Assembly: GCA_025991245.1 (NCBI GenBank)
Contig: BQMJ01000005.1
Coordinates: forward strand, 186,001-250,000
DNA length: 64,000 nucleotides
Direction of reading: 5' to 3'
DNA from: Galdieria partita
Taxonomy: Eukaryota > Rhodophyta > Bangiophyceae > Galdieriales > Galdieriaceae
Positions 11,222 through 23,223 of the stretch are shown one piece after another. Position 1 is the first letter of the stretch. Every line of letters begins with the position of its first letter. The notes beneath the pieces were generated by a model that did no database searches, was not told where the DNA came from, and worked only from the letters and a program-made list of their open reading frames with translations. The position numbers and the translations under genes are program-made.

Positions 11222-13278
11222 CTAGTCTACTCTTATGGATGAATAAATTTTCCTAGTAAACCAGAAGCACGAATAGAATCCAATAAATCCAGTCAAAAGA
11301 AAGAAAGCTAGGGATATTAGGAACATATAACCCAAATATAAAATGATGGCGACAAATCCAATACCCTTAAAGTTCGGTTGAGTGGCAAGATAAAAGATAC
11401 TGTAGCCAAAGAGATAAAAAGCTGATGAGCCTGAAGTAAAAATAGAATACCACCACCAACGATAGTCTTCGTTGCAAAGTTTTAAATAACAAAGAACAAT
11501 GCTAATTTCACCAGACGTCAAAGTTAATATTAAGAAGACTGCAAACAAGAAGCCAAACATATAATATATCTGATTTTGCCATAAACTCGAAAGAATAAAA
11601 ACCAATTCAATGAAAACAGCACCAAACGGAAGAATTCCACCGACTAGACTGGTAGTGATAGCGTTGCTGTACCATGGCTGCCTTGGTATTTGTCGAGCAA
11701 TTTGATTGGTTCTAACAGGCATCTCATAGGCCTTTTTCCGATATCCAAAGTATGCACCAAGAACTACCATTGGTATTGAAATTCCAAACCATAAGAATAG
11801 AAGTAATAATAACGTTAAGAAAGAGACTGCTCCATTAGAACCAGTGCTCCACACAAATAAGTTAATTATGAAAAAAACTGAAAATACAATAGCCGGGAAT
11901 AATATGCCTGTTGACAAAGTAACATTCTTCCATTCCTTTCCTCCAACAGTTTTGTAGATTCGTGCAGAAATATATCCCGAATGTGAACAGGACAAAATGT
12001 ACATAGCAATCATTGCCTGCAACAGACCTCCACGATTGGCTGGAGACAGAAATCCTAACACTGCAAAGATCAATGTAACAAATACCATAACTACAAGCTG
12101 CGCTCCAGTTCCGCAAACAACTGCGAATAATTTGGGATAAGGTGGTGACCTAAAGACATCACCATGAACCAACTAAAGAAAAGCTCAATAATAACAAAAC
12201 CTTTCCCACGCAAACACATACCTTCCAACCAGTTTCTTCATGTATATCTTCGTCTTCCTCAAGGCGATTATATCTAGCAAAATCTTGGTGCACGGTCCTC
12301 AACATAATCATTGCCACAAGACCAGTTAAGAAAAGAGTAATCATCAACGAGTTAATAATAGAAAACCATTGTATCTGTCTTTGCTCTTCGGAAGCGTTCA
12401 ATAACGGATCCCATCTAGTAGCCCACTTGATAGGACTCTCTTCAAAAACGACATCATACGTAAAAGTAACTGAAACACCGTTTTCGGCTCTCTGTGGTCG
12501 ACTTTTAGAAGAAACAGTCACAGGACACGTTCTTGGGCGATCACTACCCCAAGAAAACTCGTGTTGTACTGAAGAAGGAACGGCTTCAAATCCAACTATT
12601 CGATATACGTCACCGGTCCCTGAACGTGAAACAAGACTTTTGCTCTCTTCAGGTTTGTAATAGGAAATAACAAGTCTCAAGTGATTGTTGATATAAAAAT
12701 TATCGCCTTCCTGAAAACCTACAGGGTATCCTAGTTGAAACCTAGAAGCAAGTTAAACAAGCTGAAGTCGTATCTGTTGGAACCTACGAGGCTTGTCCAG
12801 AAGCTGTTTCTGCCCTTACAACAACTGGAAGATTATCAAGGTTTAATCTTACTCTATAACCTTCTTTGATTTTTTCTGCAAATTTCTCTGCTTCCTCCTT
12901 GTTGAGCGTCTTGGTACAGAGTACTTTACAGGTTTCTTCCACCAACAATGAAGCTTCGTATGGCGTTATTTTTGCTCTCTCTCCAACCAATAACTTGAAA
13001 GTATTTGAGTCTATAGTCAGTTCTGTTCTTTAACTTTCTCATACCTGTCCTAGATTGACAGGGAGCTCCTTTTCCTCAGTTCCTTTGCAAAAAGGTAAGT
13101 AATAGTAGTCAAAGGGCAAGGGATTCTTAGGTGAGGTAAGTTTGTTTGCCACAATATCAAGTTTCGCGCCTTCTTCGTAGTCCACGGGTGCGATCCCAGG
13201 AAGATAAAAAGAATGACATAGGCATATATATGTAGTAAGAAGCATATAGTACAACGTCGCTTTTGTAGCGCGAGGCAT
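11222..13278 (-). CDS. TM9SF / EMP70 nonaspanin
   Basis: Nine-transmembrane protein of Golgi and endosomes, thought to help sort membrane proteins with glycine-rich TM helices. At least four exons: 13278 to about 13046, about 12990-12784, about 12740-12225 and about 12172-11222. Signal peptide (LLTTYICLCHS), then the luminal family motif FYLPGIAPVDYEEG and NPLPFDYYYLPFC. The luminal domain is followed by the first helix (INSLMITLFLTGLVAMIML) and the conserved GWKLVHGDVFRSPPYPKLF. Eight more hydrophobic segments follow, including FGISIPMVVLGAYFGYRKKA and PRQIPRQPWY. The C-terminus is KIYSSIRVD, matching the KxD/E Golgi-retention signal of the family. I chose the ATG at 13278 because the signal peptide follows it directly. 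Confidence 0.95.
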
Positions 13279-13806
13279 TTTGTCAGTTGTGCAATAATGC
13301 CCGGCAAATGAATAAAAATTCAAATACTTTTGGAGTTATTGGAAGAGTACTAGTGAGTGACCCTCTCTTGTCAGTTGTGTCTCCACAAGATAGTGCACTT
13401 GTGGTGAATGATAAATTGAAACACTTCACATAAGTGTGTTTTCCCTTGCTATACAAGTACTACTCGGAGATCGTTACTAAAGAGCTTTATAATATTTTAA
13501 CCCCAAACCCGAGACAAACGACCAGCTGCTGATGGGACAAGAAGCTTCCAACTGAACACAAGCAAATCATATTTGAGTCATCGAAACAATCGAACAATAT
13601 CCAACAGAAACCCTAATTACGCGAAAAAACAACAACACCGACTCTGCTTTTAAAAGCTTTATTCCAAACAAACTTTTGTATACACTTGTCCTTTGCAGCA
13701 ACAAAAATCTAAACAAGTTGTAAAGTTACCGTTGCTGTATAAAGCGAAAATATACAACAAACGAAAATGCACTAGACAAACTCGGTAAAAGATTGCTTCA
13801 AGAGCT
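13279..13806. other. Intergenic stretch, 528 bases
   Basis: Promoter side of the TM9SF gene and 3' side of the Zn2Cys6-PAS gene. Frames here are short and none shows family similarity. Nothing else recognised. Confidence 0.6.
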
Positions 13807-15568
13807 TCACATATGAAGAACTGCTGACGAAGAAACAGAGAAGCATCCCTCTGGTGTCTTTCCTGAAGCAAACGATTCTTGGCCTCTTTGCGAAGCCCTC
13901 GCTAATTCGTCCATATTATTCTGCAGCCTCTTTGACTTTACATGAGACACCACTCGATATAAAAATGATCCTGCAAAGGGATCTTTTCCAAGTCTCTCTG
14001 CACTCTGGAGCAAAAATATGTAACTGTCTGGTTCCCAATTATCTCCGAGTACTACCGAGCAACTCACGTTGCACTTATACAAAGAGCCATCAAACGTCAC
14101 CAAATTATATTCTTCCGCCCTCTTGAGGGTATTTTCTGTAAGCAAACGAAGAAGAAACATAGGTTTCCGTATCCAATCAATACCACCCATAACTATAGGG
14201 AGTGTTTCTCTACAACCAATCAACTACATATTTCTGTCAGTCGAACAAACTAGATCCGAAGTTTACCTACTATAGACAAATCTTCTTCCGATGCAGCGAA
14301 AAGATCACAAGCTTCCTTATTCGCGAAATCCACAGTATGAAACGAGTCGTCCACCCGTAAGCTCATCTTCAAACAAGCCATAGGAATATTTGCAAGAAAT
14401 TCATGTTGCTGATCGGCAGTGAGTTTAACCTTTCGAACAGGAAGATATGAGCGAATCCTCGAAATACTGTCAGGTTTCGCAGATGACAAATTTTGAAGAG
14501 ATTGTAATATAGTTAGAACTCGCTTTCCGCTGTCCGAAAAGGATTCAACACCCCACAGTTGTAACTACTGCAAATAAACAATGGAGTTATCGAGATGAAT
14601 ATACTTACAAATTTCTTCAATACTTTTAAAACGTAAGAGAATAATGCGTGCGACTTTGCCATATCTTCAAATTCTTCCTTCGTGCTCGACTGACGTTCAC
14701 GAGACTGCAGATCCTGGTTCATATAAGTATATGATACAGTTCCAAAAATAACCATCTTCATACCTGATCCCAAAGTAAAATCATTTTAGAAAGCTCATAA
14801 ATGGCTTCTAAAACAGTATCTTCAAAGTTCTCTGTTTCAATGTTGCGAGTAGTTTCCTCATAATTGGTTGTAAACTGACTCCTTTCACCGGAATAATATC
14901 GTGATATGAATGAATCCTTCAGGTGCTCCCCATTAGAGAAAAGAGGAGAAAGAAGATGAGAAATTTCTGCTGCATTGTTACGTACTTCGTTTGAGCAACT
15001 GTTATCCTTTCCTGAGTCAATAGAAGATACCATTGATCCTCTAGAACTTAGCCTATCCAGTTCCTTATGAATCTGAACCTTGGAAAACAACTTGTCGTTA
15101 GGGCTAGGAATCTGTGAACTAAGAGGTCTAGGACGAGAAGAAGGCGCATCCACGCACATTTCTTCAAGTCCTAATCGAATACATCTTGCACAAGGTCGAA
15201 ATTCATCACAAGCCTGCTTTGATTGACGACAGTTCACGCAGCTTACACGTACCACTCTATAGACTTTACGCTTTCTTCTCTTTTGATTCACCCTAGGGAG
15301 CTCTTCTGCAGTATCATTGGTTGCTAAGCTTACAAGTGTACTGGAGTTCCCGAAATTATATTCCATTCTATCTTCTTCCCGTTTGGAATTTTGCGCCGTT
15401 AAAAAGTTCGTAGCATTGAAGTTGCTTTGCTGGCCTCGTTCCAAATAACTCTCGTGTAGCTGTTTATTTCTAGCAGCCGCAGTATACTAGACAAATATGA
15501 AGGAACTCCCTTATAGACCCTTCAATACTTACGGGTGACGATGGAGAATTACTTCCTTCTGTTAACAT
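13807..15568 (-). CDS. Zn2Cys6 (fungal-type) transcription factor with PAS domain, ERT1/AcuK-like
   Basis: Likely DNA-binding transcription regulator. Six exons join cleanly: MLTEGSNSPSSP (ATG at 15568) to YTAAARNKQ; LLWDQ to DLQSRERQ; LKKF to LQLWGVES; DLSI to LIGCRET. Residues about 55-105 hold a basic run (KRRKRKVYR) then C-x2-C-x6-C-x5-C-x2-C-x8-C (CVNCRQSKQACDEF, CARCIRLGLEEMC), the binuclear zinc cluster of fungal activators. The second half has a PAS-like fold (ADQQHEFLANIPMACLKMSL, VDFANKEACDLFAASEEDL, EYNLVTFDGSLYKCNVS). A zinc cluster plus C-terminal PAS is the layout of fungal ERT1/AcuK/AcuM regulators of gluconeogenesis; shared function here is inference only. Total about 510 aa. 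Confidence 0.85.
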
Positions 15569-16088
15569 ATTGTTCCAATTCAGTATGCGTTCTCATACAC
15601 GTTCCCCTCCTTAGACTTGTCGCTCACCACGGACTAAGGAAAACACCACCACCGAAATTCCCGCGGCCAAGTCATCGACTCATTCATTACAAGAATATCG
15701 ATTTTCTAGAAAATGTGTAACCGTCAAAGAATAATTCACTGGGGCCAATTGGAAGAGGCAATGATCTTCCACTCCACCCTTTAGCAAAATCTAAAATCAG
15801 AAAAGCATTGCTTAAATTTTAAAGCCCTCTTTCAACTAATCCAAATGTAAAGAGCAGAATACTACTATCCATTTGACCAGCACTAGCTAGTGATAAATTC
15901 ATATAACTTTGACCTTTCTTACTAGTAGGAATAAACTTGTGACATTGAAGCATATTGTTCAGTAAACAATTTATAAAAAGAAAGTAAAACTGGCAAATTA
16001 ACTTTATAGTTAACTAATTTGCTTTTACACAAAATAGTTCTTCACTCTGCCTTATCTTCATTTCCAAGTGTTGTCTATTCCCTATATC
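15569..16088. other. Intergenic stretch, 520 bases
   Basis: Holds the upstream region of the Zn2Cys6-PAS gene (minus strand) and the 3' flank of the armadillo gene. No coding family or RNA fold recognised. Confidence 0.6.
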
Positions 16089-18704
16089 TTATGAACATGA
16101 AGAACTATTCAAAAGTGCACCGAGGCACTCTCTTGTGGCACAAACTTGCTCAAATGCACTGGCCAAACTCTCAATTGAAACTTCTTGTCTTAATAAACCT
16201 TTCTGAAGTGCTTTCTCTAGCTTCTTGCAAAACTCTTTCAATCGATGAAGTTCTTCGACGAAAGTTTCCAATGGACCTGTAATATTATAGTCTCGCCCCA
16301 TACAATTTCTAGGAAAGCGACTAGTAAAGTTTGTGTTGTTTGTTCGGGAGACTTCCCGATTATGAAGCTTATTATCGACTTTCGCATCTAAAGTAAACGA
16401 ATTCAAAAATGGAATCAAAAGGCTCGATGTGCTGTGGTCCGGGTTACAGTCATTTTCTCCATTTACTTCTGAGAGAACACTTCCAAGGCGGCACAAAACG
16501 GAGCTTTCACTTTCCAGACTAGGAATTTCTAGTAGGTTCGATATAAGTCGTGCAGCATCTTCACGGAAGGTTTCACCGCAGTATTGAATACACTTGCGAA
16601 GAAACATATTGAGCACGTTCTGGTTGGCATGAGATAGTAGATATTTGGCAAGTTCAATACAAACAGTAGAGTCCTCAGATAAGTTCGCAACACAACGTAA
16701 ACATTCACCACGTAATTCAAACAATACATGAATTATAGGAGCAGGAAAATTCTCTTCGTCTTCATTGAGAATGATCTCCGCGCAGGTCTTTGCAACTGAA
16801 ATTACTCGGGGATAGACTTGATGAATCACACCCAGCGCCAGATTAGCCAGTGCCCTGCTAGCCTCGATGGCAACGGCTATCCTTAGAGAAATATCTATCT
16901 CTTGCTTATCGTTAAACGGCCCAAATACACTTGCAATGGACTCTTCAAGTCTTGGGATAACCTGTTCGACAATGTTGCCCTGTGAAAACTTCTTCTGAGC
17001 ACCCTCTGAAGCAAAGCAATTTGCCACAGCACGAACGCTCTCGAAGGCAACCTCAGGAATTGCAGAACTCATGTTCCGAAGCAGTAGCAGAAACACTGAT
17101 TCGTAGGAAACTAGTTGTTTAGCAGCACGATTGTCAATAACAATCTCGGCAAGAAAAGAACAAATTTGCGAGACTAACTCTGGGCTAAATTTTGTCGTTG
17201 AAGAAATATCAGTTTCGTTAAGGATATCGCAAACTATGGTGACTCCGTTAGACTCCACTAGCTGAGAACGACACTCCTCTGATCGGCAAAGATTCCTCAT
17301 AGCAGCGATAGCTTCAGTAACACAACTATGACTCTGCTTGTATACATTTGCTACCAATACTGGAAAGCTATTTATAGTTTCTGAGTGTAAAATCATAGAC
17401 ATCGTTGTCGTATTCTCAGATAGATTTCTTATGGCTCTACAACACTCTTGCAGAAAGTTCAAAGTGAGATGATCTAAGGAGCTGTAGGGAGACAAGGCTT
17501 TGATCACAAGAATGAAGCGTTCGAGAAGTCCCGAAGTGGCAATAGCTTCCTCGTTAGTATCAGTAAGAGCCAAATTTCCAGCAATGGATGCGATGTGAAC
17601 TTTTTCGACAACGTTCATTCCTTCAGAGCCATTATATTCTCTGTCAAAGATTTCGACAAGTTTAGGAACAAAGCCGTTTTGTACGAATAATATCCTTTCT
17701 TCGTCATCAGCATCGGATGATGTTGCTGCGATTCGAAACAACTCTCGAGATGTTGTATTATATTCTACAGTATGCATTCATCCGTCAAAAATCTTCAGAA
17801 AGTGAAATGCAACGCAAGTTTTACCTTTTGCTAAATATTTCTTTGCCAGTTCTATCAATTTTTTGCAGTTTGCTCCATGTTGATCATCACTGCTGTTTTG
17901 TGCATTCGTAGAGCCATGCGTTGAGGTGTGTCGACTGGAAGCTTTCAAGCAAAGCACGTGAGATTCTTCAGCACCCCTTGTATCCACACTGAATGACCTA
18001 CTAGTGTCTAATATGCTGCTTTTTGATGTTAGATCAGTACTTGTATCGATGAAGCTTCTCGTTCTTGGCCTGGGAGATACGGCGGTATTCGCCTTGTATT
18101 CTAATATCAGACTCTGAAGGTCATTTCGGTTTAATATCTTCTCAGTTAAGACACACTCTTCAGTATTCCGAACCTCATTGTTAATTTCATTTTGAGGTAC
18201 GTCGTTTATTCGTGGAAATAGGGTCTCAAGAGTTTTGTCCTTTGCCCTGTCTACGGTTCCATTACTCGAATAGTTTTCGAGCAAAACAGTTGAAGGTGAA
18301 GATGTTTTATCTGTATAGCTTGCAGCTGAAAGTTTTTGTGGAGCATATGTAGAAAGTAGCTTATATTCTTCTGGTTTCTTCACAGAATCAGTAATTTCTG
18401 GATTTTGAGAGCTTCTACTACCAGAATATGAAGAGTTTTTGCTCAAACTGTCTTTTTTGTTTTGGTGTTGAAACATATTGGAACGAACATAGTCATTTTC
18501 GTAACTTCCTTTTTGTGACGACGTGGAAAATCGGTCTCCAACTGTATTTGCACTTGCGTCTGTAATATTCCCTTTGGCAGGAGGAGTGTCCTTTGTTGAG
18601 CTTGAATGATTTTCAGGATTACTGTGTCTCCTCGAAGGCTTTGGAGCACTTTGAACCTGTTTCTTTTGCTGTATACTCATAAACCTTTTATAACTGCTTG
18701 CCAT
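16089..18704 (-). CDS. Armadillo-repeat protein with disordered N-terminus
   Basis: About 850 aa. Exon 1 (18704 to about 17831) starts at an ATG and encodes about 290 residues rich in Ser, Asn, Lys and Thr, with no domain. A 60-nt intron (GTAAAACTT..CTGTAG) joins KKYLAK to EYNTTSRELF. The long second exon is all helical ARM/HEAT-type repeats (EKVHIASIAGNLALTDTNEE; CCRAIRNLSENTTTMSMIL; EAIAAMRNLCRSEECRSQLV; FESVRAVANCFASEGAQKKF; RALANLALGVIHQVYPRVIS; LRGECLRCVANLSEDSTVCI). A C-terminal helix pair (LHRLKEFCKKLEKALQKGLL) may be a coiled coil. The layout resembles ARMC2-type proteins, but those are tied to flagella, which red algae lack, so I leave the function open; a protein-binding scaffold is likely. 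Confidence 0.85.
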
Positions 18705-19422
18705 GCCAACAACAGTTTTGAATTGGCGGGAAGTGAAATTCGAATCTCCAGTTTTTGTTCAATTATTCATTGAATAGCTTCAACGTGAGAAAGCATGCTG
18801 AGATAGTTGAGCCGAATCTCAGATATTTGTATTTATGCGTTTCATAGAGTCCACTTTACTTGCCTCACTATATCATGAAAACTCATTGTGGTGTTCGAAG
18901 TCGTATTTCGACATTTGTCTATCTTGCACTAGATTCGATAGCTTTTCTAGAACTTCTCTACGTATACAACATACTAGTTCAAACAGCCCAAACTGATTTT
19001 AAATAAAGAGGGACAAACTCACCTTGACTGAAAACGAGCAAGATTCTCAAAGGTCTGCTCTATGATAAGCAACACGATATAGTTGTTGAGACTACTGACT
19101 CATACCTTGATAGTAAAGACATTTATGATTTGGGATACTATTACTGCAGGTGTGCTCCTCTTCGTTTTATCTTCATTCTTTCATGAGTCTATGAAGAAAA
19201 AAATATTCTTGCCTACTTTGAAGAAACTTTGAGATAGTATCAAAGACCAATCAAGCCAATAATTTGCAATATATTTACTTTGTCTTCCACAACTTCACAT
19301 GTTAGGGATACAAAACCAATCAACTTGTATACTAATATTATTTCCAATTAAGGGTTTACAAGGAACCGAACACTTCAGTTGTTCGTTCAGAAATTCTTTC
19401 CGATTTCTCGATTGTGTCAGTT
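18705..19422. other. Divergent intergenic region, 718 bases
   Basis: Lies between the starts of the armadillo gene (minus) and the isoamylase gene (plus), so it should contain both promoters. It has many stops in all frames. A 5' untranslated exon of the isoamylase gene could lie here: a TACTAAT-like branch motif followed by AATTAAG occurs near 19326-19350. Confidence 0.55.
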
Positions 19423-22101
19423 ATGGACATGCAAGGAAGGGAGTCTTGGGCAGCAGAACTTCGAGTTGGAATAGGGAAGCCGTTTCCTCTTGGAGTTTCC
19501 AAATATGCACAAGGCGCCAATTTTGCCCTATACACTGAAGAAACCGAAGAGGTGGCTCTCATTCTTTACCCGCCACATCAGCACACACATAGCGGAGGAG
19601 ATATTCGAAGAGCAGAACTAGTTTTGGATGCCAAAATGAATAGAACTGGACAGGTTTGGCACAGTAAGTATCTTCATTGTAGAATTCATTCTGTGTAACT
19701 TGTAGCTCAAAGTTCATATACATCCTTTGCTGGAAGGATACGAGTACATGTGGCGAATTGGAACTGAACCACACAGTCGTTTCGGAAAGAATATATGTCT
19801 TGACCCTTATGCAAAAATCATTTCTTCACCACTTGTGCAACAGTTCAATAATCGTTCAGTTGAATACTCTCCAAGGGGAGTGATACCTTCCAAGAAGAGC
19901 TTATTGTTTGATTGGGAAGGTGTTTGTCCTCCTCACATACCTCTGAAAGATCTAATTATTTATGAGTTACATATCCGAGGGTTTACTATGAGTTGTGATT
20001 CCGAAGTACAATATAAAGGAACCTTTTTGGGGATTGTGGAAAAGATACCGTACCTAAAGGAGCTGGGAGTGAATGCTGTGGAATTGTTGCCTGTTTTTGA
20101 GTTTAATGAAAAGGAGTGGCCTATTGCAGGCAGCGAAATGGAAGAATCTATCTGCCAGGTTTGTGACATAATATATTGATTCCATTGAAAGCTGAAGTAT
20201 TCGTTTGAAAGTACTGGGGATATAGTACAGTAGGTTTTTTTGCTCCTATGAATCGATATTGTGTTGGCAATGTTTTGGGTGCAGCAGTCTTTGAGTTTAG
20301 AACTATGGTCCGAGAGTTGCATAGAGCAGGAATCGAAGTTATCCTGGATGTTGTGTTTAATCATACTGCGGAGTTTGGTGAAGGCTTCTATCATTTTAAA
20401 GTACGATTCTTAGGTCATTTTGAAAGAGTTAGAGAGGCATATTTTTACATTTTATTGTAGGGTCTAGCGGTAGGTACATATTATATAATGGATCAAGATG
20501 GGAACTTCATGGACTATACTGGGTGCGGAAGCACGTTTAATGCCAATCATCCTATTGTGGCACAGTTGATTCATGACTCCATTCGTTATTGGAGTCTTGA
20601 ATGTGGAGTTGACGGTTTTCGCTTTGATCTTGCGTCTGCGTTGACGAGAGACACTCGTGGAAGCGAATCGAAGGAACCGTTGCTTATTCATACACTGTCA
20701 ATGGATCCTGCCTTACGAGATGTAAAGCTAATTGCAGAACCTTGGGACTGCGGCGGATTATATCACGTATGGATTATTGCTTGCTAACAAAGTTGTTACG
20801 AATATGTTCGTGTTTTAGGTCGGCTCGTTTCCTCATTTTGGTGTTTGGGCTGAATGGAATGGTCGCTTTCGAGACATTGTACGTTGTTTTATCAAAGGAG
20901 ACGCAGGAACTTTGGCAGAGTTTGCTACACGGGTTTGTGGTTCGGAGGATTTGTATGGAGCAGGAAGAACACCCGCACATTCTATAAACTTTGTGACCGC
21001 ACATGATGGCTTTTCTTTATATGATTTGGTGAGTTACAACGAGAAACACAATGAAGCAAACGGAGAAGATAACCGAGATGGTGAGACTCATAACAATTCT
21101 TGGAATTGTGGCGCAGAAGGGTAAGAAACTGTTAGGTGAAAGATTACACGACTCACAATTATCTATAAAGTCCCACAGAGGATGAAACTGTCAACCAACT
21201 TCGTCAGAGACAAATGAAGAACCTTTTGACTGTCTTGTTAACTTCTATTGGTGTACCGATGATAGTAATGGGTGACGAGTACGGACACACTAAGAATGGT
21301 AACAATAACACTTGGTGCCAAGTAGGTGAAGTTAATAGATGCTTTGTTCACATATGACATGATGCTGTAGGATGATGAAATCTCTTGGTTCAACTGGACA
21401 AAATGTAAAGAAGAAAAGGAAACGCTGCTAAGATTTACAAGAAAGCTGATCAAGTTTCGAAAGGATCATGATGTGTTTAGACGAAATTCATTCATGACTA
21501 AGCAAGTAATAACATGGCATGGAGTGGAGCCTTATCGACCCAATTGGAAGTCTTCGTATAATTTTATTGCATACACTTTACATGACGACACTACCAAAGA
21601 AAACATTTATTTTGCATTCAATGCCGGAGCTGAGGAAAGAAACATAGCTGTTCCAAACACGCATAACAAGTGGTAGGTAGACTTGTTTTTAACCAGTCGT
21701 ATGACTGTTTAATGTAGTTCAATAGGTACCTTATTTTAGACACAACTTTATCACCACCTCAAGACTTTCCTGATGAAGAAGTTGAAGTTGCAAGTGATGG
21801 TATATACGCTCTGAAATCCTACGGTGTTTTGGTCTTGCATTCCCCATACCATGATGAAGACTTGAACGCTGAAAATGAAGTATTAGAAGATATCCCAGAA
21901 GAGGAAGAAGAAGAAGAAGAAAATGAAATAAAACGAAACCTTGCTGCTCTATGTGTACCTGGCTTTGCTCATGATATAGATGCTGAAAGTTTGGAGCCCC
22001 TAATGGAACCTTACAAGCTGAGGGAATCTAGTTCTTCTATCAACTTAAGAGCCGAGTACTTCACTACGAGAAAAAGCGGTCCAGCAAGTTTTACAGGTTA
22101 A
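19423..22101 (+). CDS. Isoamylase-type glycogen/starch debranching enzyme (GH13)
   Basis: Hydrolyses alpha-1,6 branches of starch or glycogen; in red algae floridean starch is cytosolic. At least nine exons join in frame. The N-terminus is a CBM48-type module ([29 protein letters not shown]). The catalytic barrel follows: [33 protein letters not shown] (nucleophile Asp), [10 protein letters not shown] (acid/base Glu), [13 protein letters not shown] (third Asp), and [14 protein letters not shown]. These match GH13_11 isoamylases with the full triad. The C-terminus is extended by about 90 residues past the usual end with an acidic tract ([13 protein letters not shown]) and a Ser-rich tail. No obvious plastid leader precedes [10 protein letters not shown] chose the ATG at 19423; an upstream exon is not excluded. 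Confidence 0.95.
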
Positions 22102-22689
22102 AGATATGTTGTATTGGAAGCCTTTGTTTCTTGCACTTGGTAGTGTTTGTTCCAAGTGTAAACAAGTTGCGTTTCCAACAGAACTTGCGTACCTCTAGCT
22201 TAATAAATAAACCAAAAGTTTCGTGGGAGATCTTTTACTTAAGCTGGCGACACAGGTTCCAGTAACAGTTTCAAGGCACCACCTCTTTCTAGTCCTCTAC
22301 GTGTTCGCTGTCACTCACGTATTATCTATACAAAATCTCAAGCTGGCGTAAAAAATGTTATATACAAACCACGTACGTTTATGAGAACATATAGTATCTT
22401 TTGCTCTCTCGTTAACGCAACCAGTGAAATCTCCAAGGGATTGCCTGGTGACAAATCAATAGGATGACAAAGGAGAGCAACAAAAAAAACTCACCGTCCT
22501 CCTCCCGATGCAATCAACTAGTTTGAAAGATACTCCTAATTTCTCAAATATAAGTTTCATTCCAGTAAAATACAAGGACGTGAACGTGGAGAAAACTACT
22601 ACAAGTCTGAAGTAATCAACTCCTCTCTGTCACCTATCAGGGGTGTCGACATTTTTATCTTGAATTTTGGGCGCAATTCTCTTGAGGAC
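22102..22689. other. Intergenic stretch, 588 bases
   Basis: Follows the isoamylase stop. No frame of note on either strand and no repeat or RNA gene recognised. Probably holds the isoamylase terminator and the promoter of the next plus-strand gene. Confidence 0.55.
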
Positions 22690-23223
22690 ATGATGACCGA
22701 CAAATGGAACTCGAGATTCTTTTGTCAAGGTTCTTTCAAACGATGCTATGAAAATGGCTGTCAATTTATTATTCCACGTCAAATATCTGAGTTGGTTCTT
22801 GTCCGATGTCCAGTAAGTCCAATTGATCATTCTACGATAAAAACTTAGAGTCAACAGACTCAATGGATACAGTCCAGTGAACCTATTGAAGTCTTTTCTC
22901 ATATATGTGTCTGTATGAAAAAGAAATGCTGTTTCGAGGAATGGATTTTTCAATATCTTGCAAAGGAGAATAGAGTAGAAGAAGGCAAACGGAAAGAAAA
23001 CGCAGACCCTACGGGACCAAAGAAAAAGAAACAAGGAAACAAGTGCCTCGGACCTTCTCAAGCATCAACAGGCAAGGTGAAGAAAAAGATACAAAAGAAA
23101 ATTAATCCCACCTCTAATTTAAAATCGGAAGACAACAGAGTTAACAAAGATGCAGAAAGGAATGTCGGTAATAGCACCCTGGATAATCTGTTGCTTCTCA
23201 GTAGAATTGCTTCCAATTTTTGA
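22690..23223 (+). CDS. Small hypothetical protein, lysine-rich C-terminus
   Basis: Two exons fit: ATG at 22690 to about 22813, then a GTAAGTCC..CTTAG intron of about 36 nt, then about 22849-23223. Joined protein about 165 aa. The N-terminal half looks folded and Cys-rich (WNSRFFCQGSFKRCYENGCQ; ICVCMKKKCCFEEWIFQYLA). The C-terminal half is a basic, probably disordered tail (GPKKKKQGNKC; GKVKKKIQKKINP) ending in a short hydrophobic helix. The canonical splice site with phase-0 joining supports a real gene. A longer open frame on the opposite strand (22630-23061) appears to be a shadow. Family not recognised; basic tails of this type often mark nuclear or nucleic-acid-binding proteins. Confidence 0.55.

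Noticed and set aside
16019-16282. Plus-strand 87-codon frame
   Set aside because: It is the complement of the armadillo gene's 3' end.
16089-18704. Firm naming of the armadillo protein as ARMC2
   Set aside because: The general layout fits, but armadillo repeats align loosely and ARMC2 is tied to flagella, which red algae do not have.
22630-23061. Minus-strand frame of 143 codons
   Set aside because: It runs opposite a plus-strand spliced gene with a good GTAAGT donor. The protein looks random (Phe/Leu-rich from reverse-complement Lys runs) and the frame is closed with no family match.
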